Shown: positions 36,744 through 44,974 of the stretch, one piece after another
Position numbering within the stretch: position 1 is the stretch's first letter
How the letters are laid out: each line of letters begins with the position of its first letter
Assembly: GCF_009762775.1 (NCBI RefSeq)
Contig: NZ_CP046401.1
Coordinates: 682,001 to 746,000, forward strand
Source of the DNA: Maribellus comscasis
Lineage (GTDB): Bacteria; Bacteroidota; Bacteroidia; Bacteroidales; Prolixibacteraceae
Direction of reading: 5' to 3'
DNA: 64,000 nucleotides
The notes under the pieces: model-generated
Seen by the model: only the letters and a program-made list of their open reading frames with translations
Database searches by the model: none
What the model was told of the DNA's origin: nothing
Translations under genes and position numbers: made by a program

Positions 36744-37745
36744 TTGGAAAAACAAATCTATCTTGAAGGGATTGACCCGTTGGAGTTTTACGGGATCAAC
36801 AATGTGAAAATAAACCTTATAAAAAAACTTTTCCCAAAAATAAATATTGCCGCACGTGGCAACTCTCTCTTTGTTCAGGGTGAAGAAAAAGAGATAAAAC
36901 AGTTTGAGAAAAAATTTGCACTGCTTCTCAACCACTTTTTTCAATACAATATTTTAACGGAAGAAATTATTCTGGAAATCCTTGCATCCGGCGTATCAGC
37001 TTTTGAAGAAAACGGAACATCGGAGAAAGACATCATTGTTTTTGGAAATTCAGGAAAACCCATTCGGGCGAGAACTCCCAACCAGCGAATTCTGGTAGAG
37101 GAAAGTGAAGAAAATGATTTAATTTTCGCCATCGGTCCGGCAGGAACAGGAAAAACATATACGGCTATCGGCCTGGCTGTAAAAGCGCTAAAAAATAAAC
37201 AAATAAAAAAGATAATTCTCAGCCGACCTGCTGTGGAAGCAGGAGAAAACCTGGGGTTCCTTCCCGGTGATTTAAAAGAGAAAATTGATCCGTACTTACA
37301 ACCGCTCTACGATGCGTTGCAGGATATGATTCCACCCAAAAAGCTCGAAGAATTTATGAAAGACGGAACCATCCAGATTGCTCCGCTGGCGTTTATGCGG
37401 GGTCGAACTCTAAGCAACGCCTTTGTTATTCTGGACGAAGCACAAAACACTACGATAAACCAGCTAAAAATGTTCCTTACAAGGATGGGCCTGAACGCCA
37501 AATTTATCATTACAGGAGACGTAACCCAAATTGATTTGCCCAGAAAAAGTCATTCGGGACTACTACATGCATTAAAAATTCTGAGAAAAATTAAGTCAAT
37601 TTCAATTATTGAGTTTAACAAAAAAGATATAGTAAGGCACAAACTGGTTCGCGATATTGTAGATGCCTATGACAAACATGCTGAAGAAGCAGAAAATAAA
37701 AAAGAAAAAGCCAGGGCAAATAGCGACAAGAACAAAGAAAAATAA
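36744..37745 (+). CDS. phoH: PhoH-family ATPase, TTG start
   Basis: A 333-residue cytoplasmic P-loop protein of the PhoH/PhoL (YbeZ) family, linked to RNA metabolism and ribosome maturation. Residues 1-100 form a KH-like N-terminal region; Walker A is GPAGTGKT (131-138) and Walker B is VILDEAQN (about 228-235), followed by FLTRMGLNAKFIITGDVTQI, the sensor region. The end is a short Lys/Glu-rich tail. The start must be TTG at 36744: an in-frame TAA lies eight codons upstream (36720-36722) and no ATG lies between. purC follows after 33 bases, the usual order in this phylum. Confidence 0.93.
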   Translation: MEKQIYLEGIDPLEFYGINNVKINLIKKLFPKINIAARGNSLFVQGEEKEIKQFEKKFALLLNHFFQYNILTEEIILEILASGVSAFEENGTSEKDIIVFGNSGKPIRARTPNQRILVEESEENDLIFAIGPAGTGKTYTAIGLAVKALKNKQIKKIILSRPAVEAGENLGFLPGDLKEKIDPYLQPLYDALQDMIPPKKLEEFMKDGTIQIAPLAFMRGRTLSNAFVILDEAQNTTINQLKMFLTRMGLNAKFIITGDVTQIDLPRKSHSGLLHALKILRKIKSISIIEFNKKDIVRHKLVRDIVDAYDKHAEEAENKKEKARANSDKNKEK

Positions 37746-37778
37746 TCAACGTTATATCAGTAACAAAAAAATAATAAT

Positions 37779-38729
37779 ATGAGCAACGCATTAACAAAAA
37801 CAGATTTCAATTTTCCGGGACAAAAAAATGTTTACCACGGAAAAGTTAGAGATGTTTATAATATCAAAGACGACTTTTTAGTAATGGTAGTTTCCGACCG
37901 TATTTCAGCATTTGATGTAGTTTTGCCCAAAGGTATTCCGTTTAAAGGACAGGTTTTAAACCAGATTGCAGAAAAATTTCTGGATGCTACATCCGACATC
38001 GTTCCGAACTGGAAAATTGCATCGCCGGACCCAAATGTAACTGTTGGCCATTTTTGCGAACCTTATAAAGTTGAAATGGTTATTCGTGGCTATCTCACAG
38101 GTCATGCTTGGCGTGAATACCGCGACGGGAAACGTTCATTGTGTGGTGTACCAATGCCGGATGGAATGGTTGAAAACCAAAAGTTTGAGGAGCCAATATT
38201 GACTCCAACCACCAAAGCAGACGAAGGTCACGATGAAGATATTTCGCGCGATGAAATTATAGAGCAGGGATTGGTTGATAAAGCTGAATACGAAATGCTG
38301 GAAGATTACACCCGGAAATTGTTTCAGCGAGGAACTGAAATTGCAGCAGAAAAGGGATTGATACTCGTGGATACAAAATATGAATTTGGTAAAAAAGACG
38401 GTAAAATTTACCTCATCGACGAAATTCATACTCCCGATTCTTCACGCTATTTTTATGCTGAAGGTTACGAAGAAAGACTTGCCAAAGGAGAAAAACAAAA
38501 ACAACTTTCGAAAGAATTTGTGCGCCAGTGGTTAATTGAAAATGGGTTCCAGGGAAAAGAAGGACAAACCATTCCTGACATGTCAGAAGAATTTGTAAAC
38601 TCGGTTTCTGAGCGTTACATCGAACTTTTTGAAAACATCACAGGTGATACATTTCAAAAATCGGACACTGCAAAAATCAACGACAGAATTGAAGTTGCGG
38701 TGAATAAATTCTTAAAAGAAGAAGCTTAA
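37779..38729 (+). CDS. purC: SAICAR synthase (purine biosynthesis)
   Basis: A 316-residue phosphoribosylaminoimidazole-succinocarboxamide synthase, joining CAIR and aspartate with ATP in de novo purine synthesis. Family motifs are [20 protein letters not shown] for nucleotide binding, [32 protein letters not shown] and [16 protein letters not shown]. At 316 residues it belongs to the longer form found in Bacteroidota and eukaryote-like enzymes rather than the ~240-residue E. coli form. It follows phoH on the same strand and is followed by a perfect hairpin (38747-38771). Cytoplasmic. Confidence 0.97.
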   Translation: MSNALTKTDFNFPGQKNVYHGKVRDVYNIKDDFLVMVVSDRISAFDVVLPKGIPFKGQVLNQIAEKFLDATSDIVPNWKIASPDPNVTVGHFCEPYKVEMVIRGYLTGHAWREYRDGKRSLCGVPMPDGMVENQKFEEPILTPTTKADEGHDEDISRDEIIEQGLVDKAEYEMLEDYTRKLFQRGTEIAAEKGLILVDTKYEFGKKDGKIYLIDEIHTPDSSRYFYAEGYEERLAKGEKQKQLSKEFVRQWLIENGFQGKEGQTIPDMSEEFVNSVSERYIELFENITGDTFQKSDTAKINDRIEVAVNKFLKEEA

Positions 38730-38746
38730 TTATATTCAAAAAATTT

Positions 38747-38771
38747 AGCGGGTGACTGTGGATCACCCGCT
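38747..38771 (+). terminator. Hairpin after purC without a T-run
   Basis: A perfect nine-pair stem AGCGGGTGA/TCACCCGCT with a seven-base loop lies 18 bases after the purC stop and 35 bases before the TlpA gene. No T-run follows, so it is either a Rho-independent terminator of poor quality, an mRNA-stabilising hairpin or a protein-binding site. Confidence 0.5.
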
Positions 38772-38805
38772 GAACAGCATCTAAAAGACCAGAAATAAAT
38801 CAAAA

Positions 38806-39312
38806 ATGAAACAAATCATTTTTATCACTTTCTTATTCCTCTTTACAGGAAGCTTGTTCGCGCAGGACGAATTTACAAAGGCTAAAAAAGGTGAAAAAGC
38901 GCCTGATTTTACTTTTGAAACGGCGCCTGGAAAAACGCAGAAACTTTCTGATTTTAAAGGGAAAGTGGTTTGGATAAACTTTTTTGCAACATGGTGCCCG
39001 CCCTGCAGAAAAGAACTTCCTCATCTTCAGAAAGAAGTTTACAACAAGTATAAAAACAATGACGATTTTGTGTTAATTATTTTGGGGAGGGAACACAACT
39101 GGGATGAAATAAACAAATTCAAAAGAGAACAAAAATTTACAATGCCATTTTATCCCGATCCGGAAAGAGAAGTATTTTCGGTTTACGCCGATCAGAATAT
39201 TCCGCGCAATTTTATTGTTGATAAAGATGGAAATATTGCCGTCTCATCTATTGGATTCGAAGAAAAAGAATTCGAATCCATCAAACAAAAAGTTGAAACA
39301 TTACTAAAATAA
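38806..39312 (+). CDS. TlpA-like exported thioredoxin-fold protein
   Basis: A 168-residue periplasmic thiol-disulfide protein of the TlpA/ResA/AhpC-TSA superfamily. A signal peptide ends at residue 20 (GSLFAQ). The active site is W-C64-P-P-C67 in NFFATWCPPCRKELPHLQKE, and the cis-proline lies in ADQNIPRNFIVDKDGNI. The region between, VLIILGREHNWDEINKFKRE, is the insert typical of TlpA proteins. WCPPC suggests a reductant for cytochrome c maturation or for oxidised periplasmic proteins. It stands between purC and a subtilase with no functional neighbours. Confidence 0.9.
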   Translation: MKQIIFITFLFLFTGSLFAQDEFTKAKKGEKAPDFTFETAPGKTQKLSDFKGKVVWINFFATWCPPCRKELPHLQKEVYNKYKNNDDFVLIILGREHNWDEINKFKREQKFTMPFYPDPEREVFSVYADQNIPRNFIVDKDGNIAVSSIGFEEKEFESIKQKVETLLK

Positions 39313-39428
39313 ATTATAGAATAATTAGAATTTTCCAGAACCATACAGCTAATTTTTTGTTTATCAGTAATACGCTATTATAGAATGTTGGTTCCTCAAA
39401 TTTTATAATAACATTAAAAACCCTTCCT

Positions 39429-40649
39429 ATGAAAAAATTGCTGTTTAAAATTCTTGGATTAGTCGTATTGGTTAGCTTTTTCCAATCGTGTAAAAAAAGC
39501 CTGGTGGAGGATCCTGTTTTGGAAGAACTGGAACTAAAATCAGCAAATACCTCTAAAAAAAGCTACATTGTTGTTTTAAACGATGTTGAACTTAATGACG
39601 AACTTTCAAAATTGAAAGGATATGAAAAAAAGCAGAATGCCGTTCAATCTGCCGGTTCAAAGATTCTAAAACGTGCTGGTGTTCTCGATGCGGAGATCGA
39701 ACACGTGTACGGAACCGCTGTCAAAGGCTTTTCGGTAAAGATTCCACCTGGCCAGTTAAAAAAGCTTCAGGGTGATCCTTCGGTATCTTATGTTGAAGAA
39801 GATAAAGTTATTTCGCTTGTTTTACCAAAAGCAAAACCAGATAAACCGGGGAAACCAGGCGGTGGAAATGATGGTGGTGGCTCCACACCTCAGGAAACAC
39901 CATGGGGAATTACCCGGGTAAACGGTGGAATTTCTGTAACCGGAAAAACAGCTTGGATTATCGATTCAGGTATAGATCAAGACCATCCCGATTTGAATGT
40001 GGATACCGGCAGAAGTGCTAGTTTTTTAACAGGTAAAGAGAGTAATAATCCTGATGATCAAAACGGACACGGAACACATGTAGCCGGAACAGTAGCCGCC
40101 ATCGACAACGATTTTGGAGTAGTTGGCGTTGCAGCGGGAGCAAAGGTAGTTTCAGTTCGTGTACTCGACCGTCGGGGAAGCGGGACAACTTCGGGAGTAG
40201 TTGATGGTGTTGATTATGTTGCTGCAAATGCTTCAAGTGGAGATGTGGCCAATATGAGTTTGGGCGGAGGTATATCATCTACATTGGATGCTGCCGTATT
40301 AGCTGCTTCTTCATCCTGCTCCTTTGTTTTGGCAGCGGGAAATGAAAGTGAAGATGCTGATAACCACTCACCGGCAAGAGTGAACGGTCCCAATATCTAT
40401 ACGGTATCGGCTATGTGGGAAGGCGACAGATTTGCCACCGAATTTTCCAACTTTGGCCCTGCAGTTGATTACGCAGCTCCGGGAGTTTATATTCTTTCCA
40501 CTTATAAAAATGGAGGATACGATGAGTTACACGGGACTTCGATGGCTTCACCACATGTTGCAGGAATTTTATTGCTGGGTTCAGTGAAAACTTCAGGATA
40601 TGTTACAAGCGACCCTGACGGTAATGCGGATCCGATTGCGAGTCATTAA
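39429..40649 (+). CDS. Subtilisin-like serine protease (S8), lipoprotein precursor
   Basis: A 406-residue secreted protease of the proteinase K/S8 type. A lipobox ends at Cys21 (SFFQSC). Residues ~44-130 are an inhibitor-I9 propeptide (SYIVVLNDVEL ... VSYVEEDKVISL), followed by a Pro/Gly/Lys-rich linker. The catalytic triad is Asp179 (IIDSGID), His214 (NGHGTHVAG) and Ser371 (HGTSMASPHVAG), with oxyanion Asn305 in AAGNES. At 406 residues it is a compact form, with no C-terminal sorting domain. It would cleave proteins outside the cytoplasm after self-maturation. A strong terminator follows 20 bases after the stop. Confidence 0.95.
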   Translation: MKKLLFKILGLVVLVSFFQSCKKSLVEDPVLEELELKSANTSKKSYIVVLNDVELNDELSKLKGYEKKQNAVQSAGSKILKRAGVLDAEIEHVYGTAVKGFSVKIPPGQLKKLQGDPSVSYVEEDKVISLVLPKAKPDKPGKPGGGNDGGGSTPQETPWGITRVNGGISVTGKTAWIIDSGIDQDHPDLNVDTGRSASFLTGKESNNPDDQNGHGTHVAGTVAAIDNDFGVVGVAAGAKVVSVRVLDRRGSGTTSGVVDGVDYVAANASSGDVANMSLGGGISSTLDAAVLAASSSCSFVLAAGNESEDADNHSPARVNGPNIYTVSAMWEGDRFATEFSNFGPAVDYAAPGVYILSTYKNGGYDELHGTSMASPHVAGILLLGSVKTSGYVTSDPDGNADPIASH

Positions 40650-40669
40650 ACACAGAAAAGATATTTCAT

Positions 40670-40695
40670 AACCGGGCATTTCACCCGGTTTTTTT
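40670..40695 (+). terminator. Intrinsic terminator after the subtilase gene
   Basis: Perfect seven-pair stem AACCGGG/CCCGGTT with a seven-base loop, then a run of T. It separates the subtilase from the convergent serine hydrolase gene, whose stop is at 40701. Confidence 0.85.
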
Positions 40696-40700
40696 ATGTC

Positions 40701-41768
40701 TTATTTTTTGAAAAAAAACTCAACCAGGTCATCTAATTTTCCAACCTTTGAATTTGAATCGTTTGTTGTAGCGGCAATCACCATTTTCTTTTCAGGGAAA
40801 ATCATCAGGTTACTGGTTCCACCAATTGAACCGCCGGTGTGTCCAAAATATTTTCTTCCATGACTGGTTTCGCGAATAAAAAATCCCATGCCGTAGCCGG
40901 CTTCTTTGCCATCGCTTGTTTTCTGCGAAGTCGTTAATTCTTTGGTTACGTCTTCAGAGAATAACACATTATTCAGCATTGCATTTCCAAATTTTATTAA
41001 ATCTTCGGTTGTTGAAAGAAAACCGCCGCCGGCCCATTTGTAACTGTTGTCAACATACGGAGCATTGATGTCTTTTCCATCTTCGGTTGTAGTGTAATAT
41101 CCAGAACGAAAGGGAACAATGGAATCGTGATATTCAGGAAGCGTCTGTGTCATTTGCAGTGGCTCAAACACGGCTTTTTTCATATAACTCAAAAACTCTT
41201 CGCCCGAGGCAGCTTCCATTACAGCACTTAACAAATTAAATCCGTAACTGGAATAACTATATTTGGTTCCGGGTTCAAAAAGCAGCGTGTCATTTTTGAA
41301 AATATCAAGTCCTTCCGTAACGGTTTCATAATGTTTCGCCGAAAGAAATTCAGTTCCGTTGTAGTGTCGAATTCCGGCAATATGACCAGCCACCTGACGC
41401 ACAGTAATCGGGTATTTCTTTTCAGGGAAATCGGGCACATATTTTTGAACCGGCGCATCTAAATCAATTTTGCCTTGTTCTATTAAAACACCCAAACCAG
41501 CAGCTGTTAGCGCTTTTGAAATACTTCCAATCCGGAAACGGGTTTTATTGGGATAAACCGGCGTTTGTTGTTCCAGATTACCATATCCAAAACCTTCCGA
41601 CATAACTATTTTACCATCGATGGAAACGGTTACCGACCAGCCCACCGACTGGCCTTCTTTTTTTAAATTTTGAATCAGCGTTTCGGCCTCAGTAATTTTA
41701 GGATCTTTTGTGTTGCAGGAAAAAAGGAAAAGGGAGCATACAAAAAAAGTTACAACGATTGCTTTCAT
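40701..41768 (-). CDS. Serine hydrolase of the class C beta-lactamase/LACTB group, lipoprotein
   Basis: A 355-residue exported serine hydrolase. A lipobox ends at Cys18 (LFLFSC). The SxxK site is S82-I-S-K85, the second motif is YSSYG (a Tyr-x-Ser variant of YxN), and the third is HTGG in YFGHTGGSIGG. This pattern fits the large beta-lactamase-related family whose members are D-amino peptidases, esterases or penicillin-binding-like proteins; most are not true AmpC. It ends at the terminator shared with the subtilase gene. The lgt remnant lies just upstream on the same strand. Whether it acts on beta-lactams cannot be decided from sequence. Confidence 0.85.
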   Translation of the reverse strand: MKAIVVTFFVCSLFLFSCNTKDPKITEAETLIQNLKKEGQSVGWSVTVSIDGKIVMSEGFGYGNLEQQTPVYPNKTRFRIGSISKALTAAGLGVLIEQGKIDLDAPVQKYVPDFPEKKYPITVRQVAGHIAGIRHYNGTEFLSAKHYETVTEGLDIFKNDTLLFEPGTKYSYSSYGFNLLSAVMEAASGEEFLSYMKKAVFEPLQMTQTLPEYHDSIVPFRSGYYTTTEDGKDINAPYVDNSYKWAGGGFLSTTEDLIKFGNAMLNNVLFSEDVTKELTTSQKTSDGKEAGYGMGFFIRETSHGRKYFGHTGGSIGGTSNLMIFPEKKMVIAATTNDSNSKVGKLDDLVEFFFKK

Positions 41769-41799
41769 ATTTTTCTACTTGTTGATATATAAATTTTGA

Positions 41800-41986
41800 T
41801 TAATAAGCTTGATTTACTTTAAACATAGCGTAAGTTTTGCGCAATCCAACAATAAAAAATACCAGGCCAATAAGAATATAAGGAATACTTAAAATCTGCC
41901 CCATGTCCAGCTTTATTTCAACTCCATAAGAAACCTGATATTGGGTACAAATTCATTTAAAAATCAAAGCTAAGGCCAAACACACC
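41800..41986 (-). pseudogene. lgt: Decayed 3' remnant of lgt (prolipoprotein diacylglyceryl transferase)
   Basis: The last 50 codons of the minus-strand frame (41800-41952) read CTQYQVSYGVEIKLDMGQ, then ILSIPYILIGLVFFIVG, ending at TAA. MGQILSIP and the following helix are the well-known C-terminus of Lgt (E. coli ends MGQILSIPMIVAGV). Moving upstream, a neighbouring frame gives FLNEFVPN, matching the Lgt FLIEFVK segment, and a third gives GVFGLSFDF; a T-run slip and another shift would join them. Earlier parts of the gene are absent. It is best read as a non-functional remnant; since lipoproteins are abundant here, an intact lgt must exist elsewhere. Confidence 0.6.
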
Positions 41987-42064
41987 TATTTTCAAATATT
42001 CCTATTTGAGTTTATGAAAAATAATAGATGATTTTTAAAATTATTTTCAGAATAAAAACTCTTT

Positions 42065-42096
42065 TTTGCTCTTTCTTGTCGAAATAATTATTTTTG
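42065..42096 (+). promoter_or_regulatory. Perfect Bacteroidota-type promoter for trhO
   Basis: TTTG (42065-42068), a 20-base spacer and TATTTTTG (42089-42096) match the consensus in every fixed position. The start codon at 42123 is 26 bases downstream of the -7 box. Confidence 0.7.
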
Positions 42097-42122
42097 CGCC
42101 ACAATTTTTTGATATTTTCAAA

Positions 42123-43166
42123 ATGCATTTATACAACAGAGTTAATAAAGAAGAGCTAAAACAAAGGTTGCAGGAAGAAACTTTTGAGCGAAAAACCATT
42201 TCGTTTTATAAATATCATTATCTGGAAAATCCGCAGGAATTTAGAGACAATATTTTCCGCGACTGGTTTCCGCTGGATTGTTTTGGGCGAATTTACGTAG
42301 CTCGCGAAGGAATTAATGCGCAAATGAGTGTGCCCGAACATCATTTTGAAGCTTTTTTGCAAACACTTGAAAAGTATGAAATTCTGCAAGGAATTCCAAT
42401 AAAATATGCCATTGAAGACGATGGAAAATCGTTTTATAAACTCACCATAAAAGTACGCCCAAAATTGGTTGCCGACGGTTTGGATGACGGAGCTTACGAT
42501 GTTACAAATGTTGGAAAACATTTGACTGGCCTGGAATTTCATAATTACATCGGGCAGGAAAATACAGTTGTTGTAGATATGCGCAATTTTTACGAAAGTG
42601 AAATTGGCCATTTTGAAGGAGCAATTTGTCCGGAGGCAGATACGTTTCGCGAAGAATTGGAGATTGTAACTGATTTGCTGGAAGACAAAAAAGACAAAAA
42701 AATTCTGTTGTATTGCACCGGTGGAATTCGCTGCGAAAAAGCCAGCGCCTATTTAAAACATAACGGTTTTGAAGATGTAAACCAGCTTCATGGAGGCGTT
42801 TTGGAATATGCTCGCCAAATAAAAGCGACAGATCTCCAACCCAAATTTATTGGTAAAAACTTTGTTTTTGATGAACGTATGGGCGAGAGTGTAAACGGGG
42901 AAATTATTTCGCATTGCCATCAGTGTGGAAAACCTTGCGACACGCACACCAACTGTGCAAATAATAGTTGTCACCTGCTTTTTATCCAGTGCGACGAGTG
43001 CCGTGAAAAATACGACGGATGTTGCACTCCCGAATGTACAGAAGAAAAAGCGGGTCATCACCACGCAGTTCAAAATCGCTACATTTTTGGGAATAGCCGG
43101 AAATACAGAAAAAGTTTAGCATTGGTGAGAGCAGAGAAAAAGTCAGAAGCTCCAATAAGCAAATAA
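42123..43166 (+). CDS. trhO: tRNA uridine-34 hydroxylase (TrhO, rhodanese family)
   Basis: A 347-residue protein of the TrhO (YceA) family, which hydroxylates U34 of certain tRNAs using oxygen. The N-terminal part has FYKYHYLENPQEFRDN and REGINAQMSVP; the rhodanese domain follows with the active cysteine, about residue 198, in LLYCTGGIRCEKA and the phosphate-loop segment HGGVLEYAR. A C-terminal cysteine-rich extension (CHQCGKPCDTHTNCANNSC, then CDECREKYDGCC) is typical of family members and probably binds metal. I chose the ATG at 42123, since an earlier frame start lies inside the promoter. TrhO depends on O2 whereas the alternative pathway uses prephenate, so some oxygen exposure is suggested. 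Confidence 0.92.
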   Translation: MHLYNRVNKEELKQRLQEETFERKTISFYKYHYLENPQEFRDNIFRDWFPLDCFGRIYVAREGINAQMSVPEHHFEAFLQTLEKYEILQGIPIKYAIEDDGKSFYKLTIKVRPKLVADGLDDGAYDVTNVGKHLTGLEFHNYIGQENTVVVDMRNFYESEIGHFEGAICPEADTFREELEIVTDLLEDKKDKKILLYCTGGIRCEKASAYLKHNGFEDVNQLHGGVLEYARQIKATDLQPKFIGKNFVFDERMGESVNGEIISHCHQCGKPCDTHTNCANNSCHLLFIQCDECREKYDGCCTPECTEEKAGHHHAVQNRYIFGNSRKYRKSLALVRAEKKSEAPISK

Positions 43167-43226
43167 CAATAATCTCAAGCTCAATGAATTTTTAAATGAT
43201 TTGAAGCTTGTTTTTTGGAGATTTGA

Positions 43227-43234
43227 TAATTTTG
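43227..43234 (+). promoter_or_regulatory. -7 box for the dus gene
   Basis: TAATTTTG, a perfect TAnnTTTG box, lies eight bases before the start at 43242. A TTTG at 43200-43203 is 23 bases upstream, slightly farther than usual. The predicted transcript would be nearly leaderless. Confidence 0.35.
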
Positions 43235-43241
43235 CATCGCG

Positions 43242-44216
43242 ATGAATAATTTCTGGAGAGAATTTAAAGAACCTGTTTTTTCCCTTGCCCCTATGGAAGA
43301 CGTGACCGACACTGTTTTCCGTGAAATTGTAATGGGCATGACAACGCCCGGGAAACTTCATGTGGTTTTTACTGAATTTACTTCAGTTGAAGGAATGAAT
43401 CATCCGGTGGGCAGAGAACGGGTTTCTGAACGCTTAATTGTAAATGATTCGGAACGTGAATTGCTGCAAAGATTAAACATCAAACTGGTTGCTCAAATTT
43501 GGGGACGAAATCCGGAGATTTACCACAACATTGCCAAATACATTTCCGAAAATTATCAGTTCGACGGGATTGATATCAACATGGGGTGCCCTGTAAAAAA
43601 AGTATTTAAAATTGGTGCGTGTAGTGCGCTGATCGGCGAGCCGGAACTGGCAAAAGAAATTGTTCAGGCAACCAAAGAAGGCACGCAGCTTCCGGTGAGT
43701 GTAAAAACCCGAACAGGAATTAAACAGCACCAAACAGAAGAATGGATTTCAAACTTACTGGAAGTCGATCCGGCAGCCGTAATTTTACACGGACGCACGC
43801 AACGCCAGCAATCGGAAGGCAATGCCAACTGGGAAGAAATTGCAAAAGCCGTGCAGCTTAAAAATGAAATAAACCCGGAAATCCCTTTACATGGAAACGG
43901 CGATGTTTTTTCCTACAAACAAGGCTTGCAACACATGAAAGAAACGGGTGTAAACGGAGTAATGGTTGGGCGCGGAATCTTTCAGAATCCCTGGTTTTTC
44001 AATCCTGAAAAAACAGAAATTTCGAAAGAAGAACGAATTCAGAAATTAATTGAACACACAAAACTTTTTGAAAAAACCTGGAGCCCCGAAAAAAACTTCA
44101 ATATTCTGAAACGCTTTTACAAAATTTACCTTAACAGTTTTGAAGGAGCAGCAAAATTGCGCGCCGATTTGATGAATGTAAAAAATTACGACGAAGTCTA
44201 TTCTTATTTCGGATAA
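43242..44216 (+). CDS. tRNA-dihydrouridine synthase
   Basis: A 324-residue flavoenzyme of the Dus family that reduces uridine to dihydrouridine in tRNA. FSLAPMEDVTDTVFREIV begins the TIM barrel; FDGIDINMGCPVKKV carries the conserved catalytic cysteine; VSVKTRTGI and LHGRTQRQQSEGNANW line the FMN site; GNGDVFS and GVMVGRGIFQNPW bind the FMN phosphate; and a C-terminal helical domain grips tRNA. The family is clear, but assignment to DusA, B or C subtype is not, although the sequence is DusB/C-like. It is preceded by a near-leaderless promoter. Placed after trhO, it adds a second tRNA-modification gene. Confidence 0.93.
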   Translation: MNNFWREFKEPVFSLAPMEDVTDTVFREIVMGMTTPGKLHVVFTEFTSVEGMNHPVGRERVSERLIVNDSERELLQRLNIKLVAQIWGRNPEIYHNIAKYISENYQFDGIDINMGCPVKKVFKIGACSALIGEPELAKEIVQATKEGTQLPVSVKTRTGIKQHQTEEWISNLLEVDPAAVILHGRTQRQQSEGNANWEEIAKAVQLKNEINPEIPLHGNGDVFSYKQGLQHMKETGVNGVMVGRGIFQNPWFFNPEKTEISKEERIQKLIEHTKLFEKTWSPEKNFNILKRFYKIYLNSFEGAAKLRADLMNVKNYDEVYSYFG

Positions 44217-44318
44217 TTCCGGCGAAAAAACTTTCACAATAAATTAGGGGGAGATTTTGGTTAAATTGTCATAACTTTAAGTCAACAAAATCAATTATTT
44301 TCACCTAAACTCATAAAA

Positions 44319-44798
44319 ATGAAAAGCCAAATCAACCGGAGAATTTTTTTAAAAACAGGTTATGTTACAGGATGTGCGACTTTATTATCAGGCAAATTAT
44401 CAGCATTTAGCTTTCTGCAAGAAGAGACTCCAGATCCAAAGAAACTAAACTATTGTGGTTATAAATGTCCGGACAATTGTAAACTGTTGGAAGCATCGGT
44501 AAAAAATGATCCGGCATTAAAAAAAGAAGTATATGAAACATGGAAAATGCAAGAACGGCATAATGTGGATTTTGATGCTGATAAAATTTTCTGTTTCGGA
44601 TGCAAAATAGACGATAAACCACTTGGTGTGGTCGTAAAAAAATGCACTGTTCGCCAGTACGCGATTGAAAGAAAAATGGATGCTTGTATCGAATGCCAAA
44701 ATTTAAAAACCTGCGAAAAAGAGCTCTGGCAAAAATTCCCCGGTTTTCATAATACAGTAATAAAAATGCAGGAAAGTTACATTGAGGCAAAATCCTGA
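44319..44798 (+). CDS. DUF3795-family cysteine-rich protein with Tat-type signal
   Basis: A 159-residue protein. The N-terminus NRRIFLKTGYVTG has the twin-arginine motif (RRxFLK) followed by a hydrophobic stretch with a cysteine (CATLLSG), so Tat export as a folded protein, perhaps a lipoprotein, is likely. The mature part is the cysteine-rich DUF3795 domain: NYCGYKCPDNCKL, CFGCKID, KCTVRQYA and CIECQNLKTCEKELW, about ten cysteines that could bind zinc or an iron-sulfur centre. Most DUF3795 proteins are cytoplasmic, so the Tat signal is unusual. The function is unknown. Confidence 0.8.
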   Translation: MKSQINRRIFLKTGYVTGCATLLSGKLSAFSFLQEETPDPKKLNYCGYKCPDNCKLLEASVKNDPALKKEVYETWKMQERHNVDFDADKIFCFGCKIDDKPLGVVVKKCTVRQYAIERKMDACIECQNLKTCEKELWQKFPGFHNTVIKMQESYIEAKS

Positions 44799-44848
44799 TT
44801 GGCACTACGACTTTTTAAAATCTGTTTTAAACAATTAAATTTTGTTCG

Positions 44849-44881
44849 TTTGAAAAATTACCAGAAGATACATTATATTTG
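44849..44881 (+). promoter_or_regulatory. Perfect Bacteroidota-type promoter for the sialidase-like gene
   Basis: TTTG (44849-44852), a 21-base spacer and TATATTTG (44874-44881) match all fixed positions. The predicted start near 44888 leaves a leader of about 85 bases before 44975. Confidence 0.65.
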
Positions 44882-44974
44882 GGCTAATAGCCTGTTCGTC
44901 ATTTTTCAGAAATAAAATTTTATCCATCCCCAAAAAATGATACATTCGCAGAAATCATTTTATCTAAACCAATT

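Larger units (their letters stand above)
41769..42122. other. Intergenic region holding the lgt remnant and the trhO promoter
   Basis: 354 bases between the serine hydrolase and trhO. Apart from the lgt remnant (41800-41986, minus strand) and the trhO promoter (42065-42096), no other open frame or RNA gene is visible. The stretch 41987-42064 is featureless AT-rich sequence. Confidence 0.5.

Noticed and set aside
40701..41768. Calling the serine hydrolase a true AmpC beta-lactamase
   Set aside because: The second motif is Tyr-x-Ser rather than Tyr-x-Asn and the third is HTGG; these fit the broader hydrolase family and not classical AmpC.
41800..41904. 34-codon ORF read as a real small membrane protein
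   Set aside because: Its sequence is the Lgt C-terminus and matching segments continue upstream in other frames, so a gene remnant explains it better.
42066..42122. Earlier start for trhO
   Set aside because: It lies inside the promoter and would not be present on the transcript.
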